Assembly (NCBI GenBank): GCA_945903655.1
Contig: CAMDOY010000283.1
Coordinates: 1 to 5,205 of the forward strand
Direction of reading: 5' to 3'
Length of the DNA: 5,205 nucleotides
Source of the DNA: Rhizobium sp. Q54
GTDB lineage: Bacteria > Pseudomonadota > Alphaproteobacteria > Rhizobiales > Beijerinckiaceae
The notes beneath the pieces are model-generated. The model ran no database searches, was not told the DNA's origin, and worked only from the letters and a program-made list of their open reading frames with translations. A program made the position numbers and the translations under genes. The stretch's first letter is position 1; every line of letters starts with the position of its first letter. Positions 1-5,205 of this stretch are shown piece after piece.

Positions 1-2
1 CC

Positions 3-1616
3 TTTCTGTTTCTGCTGCTTGCCAGCGTTCATGACTTTGAAGTCGACGGGAGCTATAGCTCGCTCACTCTCGCCAATTTCAAGGCGATTATGGCCAGCGG
101 CAAGCTCGCTTCGCTGGTGCTGAACAGCGCCACATATTCCTTGGGATCAGCCTTGTTCGCGCTCCTCCTCGGCGCGGCGCAAGCGTGGCTTGCGGAACGA
201 ACAGATGCGCCTTGTCGCAACTGGCTTTGGTTCACATCAATGATCTCTTTAGGGGTGCCCTATGTGCTGTATATTGGTGGATGGCTGCTCTTTCTCGGGA
301 AGAGTGGCCCGGTCAACAGCTTTATGCAGCCGCTGCTTGATACGGTAATGGCGCCGATCAACATCTATTCCATTCCCGGCATGATTTTCGTGGAGGGGAT
401 GATCTGGTCGCCCTTGGCGTTCCTCATGCTGACCTCAGTGTTCCGCAATTCGGACGCCTCCTTCGAAGAAGCGTCAATCATGAGCGGAGCCGGCCCGCTC
501 ACAACCCTCCGTCGCGTAACGCTAGGCATGGCGGGACCGGCCCTTCTGGCCTTCGCCATGATCGTCTTTATAAGGGCTTCCGAGAGTTTCGAGGTGCCCG
601 CCCTCGTGGGGATGCCAGGCTCGGCTCGTGTTCTAACGACTTCGATTTTTCAGAGCCTGCAGCTCAATATGCCGCCTAATGTAGGCGAGGCCGCCGCCTT
701 CGGCGTCCTCTTGCTCATGATGATGGCAGTTTTGTTAAGGCTCTATGATCGGATGGTCCGCAACGCGCACCGGTATCACACCGTAACAGGTAAAGGCTTT
801 CGTCCGCGGGTCATCGCCCTTGGACCCTTGCGCCCGGTCGCAGGGCTACTCATTATAATCATTCCAGCTGTCGTCATAGCTATTCCGTTGTCGAACATCC
901 TGTGGGCCGCTGCTCTGCCCTATTACGAGCCATTCAATCTGGCGGCGCTGGATAAGCTCACAACGATCAATTTCGACAAAGTCATAAACTCTCCATCGTT
1001 TCGGGGGACGATCGTAAACACTCTGCTCCTCGGTGCGACGACGGCGACGGTGGTCAGCGTAATTTCGGGCGTGGCGGGCTGGTGCGTCGCACGGCGACGG
1101 CCTGGAAGCTGGCTGATAGATATGCTCGCCGCCATGCCGCTTGTTTTTCCTGCAATCGTACTGAGCTTGGCGTTCCTTGAAATCTTCGTGCACTCGGGTG
1201 CGCTATATGGCAGCCTTACATCGCTAGCAATCGTATCATCTATCGCCTTTCTACCTTATGGCTTGCGCTATGGTCAGCTCGGCGTGATGCAGATCCATCC
1301 CGAACTTGAAGAGGTGGCGGCGCTCTCCGGGGCTCGCGGTTGGGTGATTTTCCTACGCGTCATCGTTCCGCTGATCGCGCCCGCGCTCGTGTCCTGCTGG
1401 CTATTCGTCTTTCTGCTGTCTGTGCGAGCCATGGCGCTGATCCTGTTGCTTGTTGGTCCCGACAGCCATGTCGTCGCAGTCTCACTCTTCGAACTCTGGC
1501 AGAACGGAGCGATCGGAGAAGTCGCCGCTCTCGGCTGCATTTGGACCGCAATCATGACGGGCTTCAGCATATCGTTCTATTTAGTAGCCCGAAAAACCCA
1601 GACGCCGATTGGTTGA
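3..1616 (+). CDS. Fused two-domain ABC transporter permease (FbpB-like), 5' partial
   Basis: Inner-membrane permease of a binding-protein-dependent importer of the Fe(III)/polyamine/2-aminoethylphosphonate group. The frame is open to the left edge, so the ATG at 90 is internal: the codons before it read SLTLANFKAIMAS, the usual lead-in to the first permease domain. The visible 537 residues hold two homologous permease halves with many hydrophobic segments. Each half has an EAA loop, the contact site for the ATPase: one near residues 155-178 (EEASIMSGAG, from nt 465) and one near 436-459 (EEVAALSGARG, from nt 1308). Family members are usually about 550-580 residues, so probably only an N-terminal membrane segment is missing. 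In the first EAA loop the usual Leu-Pro near the end reads Leu-Gly (RRVTLGMAGPAL), while the second keeps Pro (RVIVPLIAPAL). The TGA is at 1614-1616. No ATPase or binding-protein gene follows; an IS remnant does. Substrate cannot be told from the permease alone. Confidence 0.9.
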   Translation, partial: FLFLLLASVHDFEVDGSYSSLTLANFKAIMASGKLASLVLNSATYSLGSALFALLLGAAQAWLAERTDAPCRNWLWFTSMISLGVPYVLYIGGWLLFLGKSGPVNSFMQPLLDTVMAPINIYSIPGMIFVEGMIWSPLAFLMLTSVFRNSDASFEEASIMSGAGPLTTLRRVTLGMAGPALLAFAMIVFIRASESFEVPALVGMPGSARVLTTSIFQSLQLNMPPNVGEAAAFGVLLLMMMAVLLRLYDRMVRNAHRYHTVTGKGFRPRVIALGPLRPVAGLLIIIIPAVVIAIPLSNILWAAALPYYEPFNLAALDKLTTINFDKVINSPSFRGTIVNTLLLGATTATVVSVISGVAGWCVARRRPGSWLIDMLAAMPLVFPAIVLSLAFLEIFVHSGALYGSLTSLAIVSSIAFLPYGLRYGQLGVMQIHPELEEVAALSGARGWVIFLRVIVPLIAPALVSCWLFVFLLSVRAMALILLLVGPDSHVVAVSLFELWQNGAIGEVAALGCIWTAIMTGFSISFYLVARKTQTPIG

Positions 1617-1759
1617 CCTTGCACCCGGTAAACGTCGCTCAAGGCTGATTGTATATGATCAGATTTGGAGGGCCTGGCAAGGGTAATAAACCTCTGATTT
1701 AATAGCGTTCATGCAACGCATTCATTTGCTTCAATTGCTCACGCCAACCTGCCGGCTAG
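1617..1759. other. Non-coding gap between permease and IS remnant
   Basis: This 143-base stretch looks more AT-rich than its flanks, and no credible gene or transposase N-terminus was found in any frame. It contains an imperfect palindrome at 1646-1661 (TGAT-TG-TATA-TG-ATCA, 12 of 16 positions symmetric) and no clear terminator with a T-tract after the permease. An in-frame TAG at 1757-1759 marks where the transposase reading frame begins to be recognisable, so the left break of the insertion sequence lies at or just before 1760. Confidence 0.5.
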
Positions 1760-2182
1760 GTTTACGAAAACGCCTATCTGTTCGGAGCGATTTGTCCGGC
1801 GCACAGAGTGCGGGCAGCTATCGCACCGCCATGGGTGAACACTGAAGCCATGCAAGCGCATGTCGATGAAATAGCGCGCAATGTCGCCAGTGGCGCGCAT
1901 GCCGTCCTCATCATGGACCGCGCAGCATGGCACGGAACCAGCAAGCTCTTGATGCCGACAAACATCACGCCAATACTGTTGCCGTCACGAGCGCCGGAAC
2001 TCATTCCGGTGGAGAACATCTGGCAATATATGCGGCCCAATTGGCTCTCGAACCGGGTCTTCGAAAATTATGACGCCATCATAGAAGCCATCTGCCAAGC
2101 TTGGAATAATCTCATCGAAGTCCCAGACACCATCAAATCAATCGGGATGCGAGAATGGGCTCATTTGGGTCGATCCGAATAG
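1760..2182 (+). pseudogene. IS630-family transposase remnant, 5'-truncated
   Basis: C-terminal portion of an IS630/Tc1-mariner-type DDE transposase. Homology is recognisable before the first possible start (GTG at 1808): the frame reads YENAYLFGAICPA from 1763, a typical internal IS630 stretch, back to the TAG at 1757. Of the catalytic triad, the second Asp (LIMDRAAWH, codon 1916-1918) and the final acidic residue (Glu of PVENIW, codon 2012-2014) are present. The first Asp, normally in a WFQDEAR-like motif well upstream, is missing with the whole N-terminal DNA-binding half. The signature PELNPVEN reads PELIPVEN, an Asn-to-Ile change. The C-terminus (WLSNRVFENYD, SIGMREWAH) is well kept. Intact family members are roughly 330-350 residues; about 140 remain here. 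It cannot encode an active transposase. Terminal inverted repeats were not identified, since the left end is gone and there is nothing to pair with the right. Confidence 0.88.
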
Positions 2183-2208
2183 CCGCTGGTATTACGGGCC
2201 ACTTGTGC

Positions 2209-2230
2209 GCGTGGGGGTGGCTCCCCACGC
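2209..2230. repeat. GC-rich hairpin between convergent genes
   Basis: Perfect 8-bp inverted repeat GCGTGGGG (2209-2216) and CCCCACGC (2223-2230) with a 6-base loop. It lies between the IS remnant and the convergent binding-protein gene that ends at 2309. Neither side carries the T-run of a standard intrinsic terminator, so a terminator role is only possible. It could also belong to the right end of the insertion sequence. A further perfect 8-bp palindrome GGGCGCCC is at 2256-2263, and a 7-bp direct repeat AGCCCGC brackets 2284-2290. Confidence 0.5.
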
Positions 2231-2308
2231 AGCCCAGTAGATCAAGTCAGGGTCTGGGCGCCCTTGCGCTAAAGCCCGCAATGCGCCGCCAGCCCGCCGC
2301 TTGACGCC

Positions 2309-3331
2309 TCATTTGACGGTCATCAATCCGTTGACCTTGTTCAGTACATCCTCGGGCGTCGCGTAGAGCCTGGCGATCATGGCCTCGACCTGGGGGCCGT
2401 TCATGGGGCTTTCGAAATCCAGGTTGAGCTTCTTCAGATCGGCCTCGAAGGCGGGGTCGGCGAGCATGTCGGCGAAGGCCTTGCGCCAAATGGCGATGAT
2501 CGGTTGCGGGGTTCCCGGCGGCAGGATGTAGGGGCGCGCCATGCCCTGGGAGGCGAAGACAAGCTCGACGGCGGCTTTCTGCTCATCAGTTTTCGCGAGA
2601 TCGGCGATGAGCGGCACACCCTTGAGTTCTGGATGGCCGGAGAGCGCCAGTTGCAGCAGGATCCTTATCTTGCCATCCCGCACCCAGTCCGAGCGGGCGG
2701 ACTTGATGCTGGACCAGTTCCAGCTCATCACCCCCTCCACCTCGCCGCGCTCCATGGCGAGCGCGATTTCCTCCGAGCCCTTGTAGCCGCGCACGATCTC
2801 GAACTTCGTGCCCAGCAGGCCATTCGAGAGCGTGGGGAAGACGACGTTGCCTGAGGAGGGACCCGAACCGCCAACCAGCATCTTGCGGTCCAGCACCTGC
2901 TGGATCGACGTGATCCCCGATCTGTCCGTGGCGGCCGCGACGCCCACCTCGCTGGAAATGCTGCCGAGCCACACGAAATTGCGCGGATCAAAGCGGATGC
3001 CCGGCGTCTTGTAGAGCTGTACCGTCGCCACGGAACCACCGACAGCGGCGATCTCCGTGCCATCTTTTTTGGCGGCCTCGTAAATATAATTGGCTGACAT
3101 GAGCGTGCCCGCGCCCGGCAGTTCCTTCACGATGACCGTGGGGTCTCCGGGCAAACGCTTGCCGATATGCATGGCGAGCGTGCGCGCATAAAGGGAATAG
3201 CCCCCGCCCGCCGCATAGACGGAAATCGTTTTTCCCGCCAATTTGACGTCCTGCGCGAAGGCGCTGGTTCCGACGGCGAAGGCAAGCGTGAGGAGTGCGC
3301 AGCGTGTCAGCGCCGATATGGTCCGTGACAT
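2309..3331 (-). CDS. Bug/TctC-like periplasmic solute-binding protein
   Basis: Predicted 340-residue secreted receptor of the tripartite tricarboxylate transporter (TTT) family, which binds small organic acids in the periplasm. The start is the ATG at 3331-3329: it has GAAAGG (3344-3339) 7 bases upstream and places a clean signal peptide at the N-terminus (MSRT, hydrophobic ALLTLAFAV, cleavage predicted after AFA, residue 26). A further upstream start at 3367 would add 12 residues ahead of the signal peptide and is less likely. Family hallmarks are GKTISVYAAGGGYSLYAR (residues 34-50), the PGAG loop (72-75), NYIYEAAKKDG (81-91), FVWLG (119-123), GGSGPSS (154-160), GYKG (182-185) and ERGEVEG (194-200). 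Length fits the family. No TctA or TctB gene is adjacent, and the ligand cannot be predicted. It is a divergent paralogue of the protein starting near 4410. It lies 128 bases downstream of the Rap1a-like gene on the same strand, so co-transcription is possible but not shown. Confidence 0.9.
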   Translation of the reverse strand: MSRTISALTRCALLTLAFAVGTSAFAQDVKLAGKTISVYAAGGGYSLYARTLAMHIGKRLPGDPTVIVKELPGAGTLMSANYIYEAAKKDGTEIAAVGGSVATVQLYKTPGIRFDPRNFVWLGSISSEVGVAAATDRSGITSIQQVLDRKMLVGGSGPSSGNVVFPTLSNGLLGTKFEIVRGYKGSEEIALAMERGEVEGVMSWNWSSIKSARSDWVRDGKIRILLQLALSGHPELKGVPLIADLAKTDEQKAAVELVFASQGMARPYILPPGTPQPIIAIWRKAFADMLADPAFEADLKKLNLDFESPMNGPQVEAMIARLYATPEDVLNKVNGLMTVK

Positions 3332-3459
3332 GGGTTGACCTTTCTTTGCTAAAATTCTTCTGACCACCCTTGAGCCTTTTTACAGGAAACCACTACAAGA
3401 CCCCGGGCGATAGAGGGAAATGATCGTCCATGGCTGCGCGAATTTGACGTGCAGCGGCG

Positions 3460-3801
3460 TCATTTCTGGCAGGGCCAATCTTCCATCAGGGCTTCTTGCG
3501 CAAGGACTGCGAATTTTTCATCCCAGCGTTCCGGGCGCGTTTCGATGTAGCGCACAATGGACGCGGAATTTTCCTTGATGTTGGATCTGCGCGGCGCGCA
3601 GTTTCCCGTCCCGTTCCTGTTTCGAAAAATCGTTTTTATTTTGTCAGCGCATCTTGATTGTTCGAACAGGCCATCGAACGTATCGTTCGACAGCAGGCGG
3701 CATCCATTCAAGGCGTAGCCCGCCGAGTCCATGTCCTGTTGCGCAACGGCGCTGGGAACGCCCGCCACCAGCAAGATTGCAGCCAAAATGCAAGAACGCA
3801 T
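3460..3801 (-). CDS. Small secreted protein resembling the Rap1a/Tai family
   Basis: Predicted 113-residue exported protein. The start chosen is the ATG at 3801-3799, with AGGGGA (3812-3807) 5 bases upstream; the GTG 24 bases earlier would add MTVTEGRN before the signal peptide. The signal peptide is MRSCILAAILLVAGVPSAVA, with cleavage after AVA at residue 20. The mature part has four Cys (34, 51, 68, 111), which suits two disulfides in the periplasm. The C-terminal pattern, Cys68-Ala-Pro, then SIVRYIETRPERWDEKF, then AQEAL and a terminal DWPC, resembles the Rap1a/Tai fold (helical; typically an FCxP stretch, a V-x-x-Y-L-x-x-H-P-E helix and a final W/F-P-C). Founding members of that family neutralise type VI secretion amidase effectors, but many relatives in Rhizobiales are stand-alone proteins of unknown role. 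No effector or secretion gene is visible nearby. The family match comes from recalled pattern, not from a search. Confidence 0.72.
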   Translation of the reverse strand: MRSCILAAILLVAGVPSAVAQQDMDSAGYALNGCRLLSNDTFDGLFEQSRCADKIKTIFRNRNGTGNCAPRRSNIKENSASIVRYIETRPERWDEKFAVLAQEALMEDWPCQK

Positions 3802-3813
3802 GTTTCTCCCCTC

Positions 3814-3835
3814 AGTGACGGTCACTATGCCGTCA
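3814..3835. promoter_or_regulatory. Overlapping inverted repeats upstream of the Rap1a-like gene (candidate operator)
   Basis: AGTGAC-G-GTCACT (3814-3826) is a perfect 13-base palindrome with 6-bp arms. It overlaps a second perfect inverted repeat, TGACGG (3816-3821) and CCGTCA (3830-3835), with an 8-base spacer, so the GTCA/TGAC half-site occurs three times. The block sits just upstream of the ribosome binding site of the minus-strand gene at 3801, where a dimeric regulator could block transcription. No regulator gene is in the window. Function is inferred from position and symmetry only. Confidence 0.4.
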
Positions 3836-3853
3836 AGAGTGATTCCTTGCCAA
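3824..3853 (-). promoter_or_regulatory. Possible sigma70-like promoter for the Rap1a-like gene
   Basis: On the minus strand, TTGGCA (3853-3848, 5 of 6 to TTGACA) is followed after 18 bases by CATAGT (3829-3824, 4 of 6 to TATAAT). Transcription would start about 15-20 bases before the ATG at 3801, leaving just the Shine-Dalgarno in a short leader. The -10 overlaps the inverted repeats at 3814-3835. The match is moderate and unproven. Confidence 0.3.
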
Positions 3854-3902
3854 GCGCAACCGGTCTCACAGTCAGGTGTTCTCTTCGCGAGCAGCGCCCG
3901 AC

Positions 3903-4313
3903 TCAGTGATCCTCATGCCCATTGACGTAGCTGGTGAGATTGATGAATTCCAGCACCGTGCCATCGGGATCGCGGAAATAGATGCGCGGACCATTCACCA
4001 CGCCGCCCTGCCGGTCTTCCTCGCCGATGATCTGGACATGATGCTGCTTCAGGCGTTCGATGGCGGCGTCAAATCTGTCGGGTGCGATGGCGAAGGAATG
4101 ATGCACCCCTTCGGACTCCTGCATGACAGGATTGATCGCATGGGCCTGCTTGACGAGAATGAGGCAAACGCCGCCCGCGTCAATGAAGGAGAGGTGACGC
4201 TTGGGGGGCGTGGAGAGATGCGTGCATCCGACCACCTCGGTGTAGAAGGCCAGGCTCTTGTCGATGTCGCTTACCGGAATGCTGAAATGCGCGATTCCCT
4301 GGATGTCTGACAT
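3903..4313 (-). CDS. VOC (glyoxalase/fosfomycin-resistance/extradiol dioxygenase) superfamily protein
   Basis: A 136-residue cytoplasmic protein of the vicinal-oxygen-chelate fold: a metal-dependent lyase, isomerase, transferase or dioxygenase of unknown substrate. The N-terminal module is HFSIPVSDIDKSLAFYTEVVG (from residue 9) and the C-terminal module ends in YFRDPDGTVLEFINL (112-126). Likely metal ligands are His9, His72 (in GVHHSFAI) and Glu122 (in VLEFI), the His/His/Glu set of the superfamily, so it is probably catalytic. A single copy of the paired module matches small enzymes that act as dimers. The ATG at 4313-4311 has AGGGAGG (4328-4322) 8 bases upstream, a strong ribosome binding site. 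The protein ends in a His- and Asp-rich tail (NGHEDH). It is transcribed away from the binding-protein gene at 4410 and followed after 101 bases by the Rap1a-like gene. Glyoxalase I itself is unlikely at this sequence and length. Substrate is unknown. Confidence 0.88.
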   Translation of the reverse strand: MSDIQGIAHFSIPVSDIDKSLAFYTEVVGCTHLSTPPKRHLSFIDAGGVCLILVKQAHAINPVMQESEGVHHSFAIAPDRFDAAIERLKQHHVQIIGEEDRQGGVVNGPRIYFRDPDGTVLEFINLTSYVNGHEDH

Positions 4314-4341
4314 TGGATGGGCCTCCCTGTGGCTGCAGCGC

Positions 4342-4369
4342 TTGTCGCTATGCGACTAATGGCTATAGT
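4342..4369 (+). promoter_or_regulatory. Probable sigma70-like promoter for the second binding-protein gene
   Basis: TTGTCG (4342-4347, 4 of 6 to TTGACA) is separated by 16 bases from TATAGT (4364-4369, 5 of 6 to TATAAT). A start near 4376 would give a leader of about 30 bases before the start codon at 4407/4410. The position in the 93-base divergent gap supports it. The assignment is from sequence match alone. Confidence 0.45.
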
Positions 4370-4377
4370 AAGCTTAC
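4344..4377. promoter_or_regulatory. Two inverted repeats in the divergent promoter region (candidate operator sites)
   Basis: GTCGC-TAT-GCGAC (4344-4356) is a perfect 5-bp-arm inverted repeat overlapping the proposed -35 and spacer. GTAAGCTTAC (4368-4377) is a perfect 10-base palindrome at the proposed -10/start region. One regulator bound here could control both the plus-strand binding protein and the minus-strand VOC gene. Small palindromes arise by chance, so only the placement makes them notable. Confidence 0.35.
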
Positions 4378-4391
4378 ATAAATGAGGGATC

Positions 4392-4398
4392 AAGGGAG
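4392..4398 (+). promoter_or_regulatory. Ribosome binding site deciding the start of the second binding protein
   Basis: AAGGGAG lies 8 bases before GTG 4407 and 11 bases before ATG 4410. The two start codons are adjacent and in frame, so the start is ambiguous by one residue; spacing favours GTG, codon preference favours ATG. An in-frame TGA at 4383-4385 rules out any earlier start. Confidence 0.6.
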
Positions 4399-4409
4399 AT
4401 GAGATCGTG

Positions 4410-5205
4410 ATGCATCATGCCGCCCGCCTGTTGCTTGGCCTTTTCCTCAGCGCCGCCTTGCCCGCCGTCATCGTCCATGCCGATCCCATCGAGGATTTCT
4501 ACAAGGGCAAGACCATCACCTCCATCGTCCCCTTCGGCCCCGGGGGCGGCTATGCCATCTATAATCAGATCATGGCGCGGCATCTGGGACGGTTCATTCC
4601 CGGAAACCCCGCAATTGTCGCGCAATTCATGCCGGGGGCGGGGGGCATCACCGCCAACAATCACATGTACAATCTCGCCAAGCGCGATGGATTGGTGATG
4701 TCCATGGTGTCGGATTCCGTCGCGCTGGCCTCGGTCATTGACGCCGACAAGATCAGATACAAGGTGAATGACTTCATCTGGCTTGGCGCCATCGAGCGCG
4801 TGAATAATGTGACCGCCGTGCGCGTCGACACCGGCGTGAAGAGCTTTGACGACCTGAAGCAGACGGAAGTCGTCCTGGGCGGGTCGGGTCCGGGGTCGCC
4901 AACCTCCCTGCTGCCCGCTTTGCTGCGCTGGATGCAGCCCGTCAAATTGCGGGTGGTCGAGGGCTATGAAGGCATCAACCCCATGTTCATCGCGGTTGAG
5001 CGCGGCGAAATATCCGGCATGACGGTGAGCTGGACCATCTTCAAGACCCTGCGCAAGGCGTGGTTCGAGAACAAGTTCGTCACGCCCTTGGTTCAGTTCG
5101 GCAGCCGGAAGGAGGCGGATTTGCCTGATGTGCCCTTGGCTCTCGATATCGCGCAGACGCCGGAGCAGAAAGCGGTCGCGCGGTTTCTCGCGTCCAATGT
5201 GGATG
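4410..5205 (+). CDS. Second Bug/TctC-like periplasmic solute-binding protein, 3' partial
   Basis: The frame is open from the ATG at 4410 (or GTG 4407) to the right edge, giving 265 residues without a stop; about 60-75 C-terminal residues are missing by family length. It begins with a signal peptide (MHHAARLLLG, hydrophobic LFLSAALPAV, cleavage after VHA, residue 24). Family motifs follow in order: GKTITSIVPFGPGGGYAIY (33-51), PGNP (64-67), the PGAG loop (75-78), LAKRDG (89-94), FIWLG (122-126), LGGSGPGS (156-163), GYEG (185-188), ERGEISG (197-203) and TPEQKAVARFLAS (250-262). It is a paralogue of the minus-strand protein at 2309-3331, with matching motifs throughout but clear divergence elsewhere. 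The canonical proline-glycine-glycine loop is complete here (FGPGGGY), whereas the paralogue has the shorter AAGGGY. The role is periplasmic capture of a small organic acid for a TTT transporter or sensor; the ligand is unknown. TctA/TctB could lie beyond the right edge. Confidence 0.9.
   Translation, partial: MHHAARLLLGLFLSAALPAVIVHADPIEDFYKGKTITSIVPFGPGGGYAIYNQIMARHLGRFIPGNPAIVAQFMPGAGGITANNHMYNLAKRDGLVMSMVSDSVALASVIDADKIRYKVNDFIWLGAIERVNNVTAVRVDTGVKSFDDLKQTEVVLGGSGPGSPTSLLPALLRWMQPVKLRVVEGYEGINPMFIAVERGEISGMTVSWTIFKTLRKAWFENKFVTPLVQFGSRKEADLPDVPLALDIAQTPEQKAVARFLASNVD

Noticed and set aside
846..1193. Minus-strand open frame of 115 codons inside the permease gene
   Set aside because: It overlaps a clearly conserved permease on the other strand and its translation is rich in Arg/His with no recognisable domain, as expected of a shadow frame.
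1646..1661. Imperfect palindrome TGAT-TG-TATA-TG-ATCA after the permease
   Set aside because: Only 12 of 16 positions are symmetric and no gene follows at a suitable distance, so it is not listed as an operator.
2209..2230. Hairpin as an intrinsic terminator
   Set aside because: There is no T-run on either strand next to the stem, so it is reported only as an inverted repeat.
3876..4310. Plus-strand open frame of 144 codons opposite the VOC gene
   Set aside because: The minus-strand frame has the VOC motifs and a strong ribosome binding site; the plus-strand frame is its antisense shadow.
4374..4664. Minus-strand open frame over the second binding protein
   Set aside because: The plus-strand frame carries a signal peptide and all family motifs; the antisense translation is Gly/Asp-rich low-complexity sequence.
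1..5205. CRISPR array, tRNA, riboswitch, phage or toxin-antitoxin system
   Set aside because: No regularly spaced repeats, no cloverleaf-like sequence, no conserved leader motif and no such protein families were seen on either strand.

Overview
The window looks like chromosomal DNA of an alphaproteobacterium, probably of the Rhizobiales (Bradyrhizobium/Methylobacterium-like). This is inferred from the GC-rich coding bias, the Bug/TctC-type periplasmic binding proteins, the fused FbpB-type permease and the style of the IS630-type transposase remnant. No rRNA, tRNA, CRISPR array or phage gene was found.

Layout. (1) 3-1616, plus strand: the 3' part of a fused two-domain ABC permease of the Fe(III)/polyamine/phosphonate type, open at the left edge. 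(2) 1617-2308: a more AT-rich gap, then a 5'-truncated IS630-type transposase remnant (1760-2182), then a short convergent intergenic stretch with a GC-rich hairpin. The ATPase gene that often follows such a permease is absent here. (3) 2309-4313, minus strand, three genes: a VOC/glyoxalase-like protein (4313-3903), a small secreted protein resembling the Rap1a/Tai family (3801-3460) and a Bug/TctC-like binding protein (3331-2309). (4) 4314-4406: a divergent control region with a good sigma70-like promoter and two small inverted repeats. (5) From about 4410, plus strand: a second Bug/TctC-like binding protein, a paralogue of the first, cut by the right edge.

How it may work. The left block is one subunit of a binding-protein-dependent importer whose partners lie outside the window or were lost next to the IS remnant. 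The right block has two related periplasmic solute-binding proteins on opposite strands, bracketing a metal-dependent VOC enzyme and a disulfide-type periplasmic protein. No TctA or TctB membrane subunit is visible, so these binding proteins look like orphans, as is common for this family. A link to uptake or sensing of a small organic acid that the VOC enzyme processes is speculation. I see no convincing novel multi-gene system. The points most worth a second look are the IS-scarred junction, the paired binding-protein paralogues, the Rap1a-like gene without visible type VI secretion genes, and the overlapping inverted repeats upstream of it.
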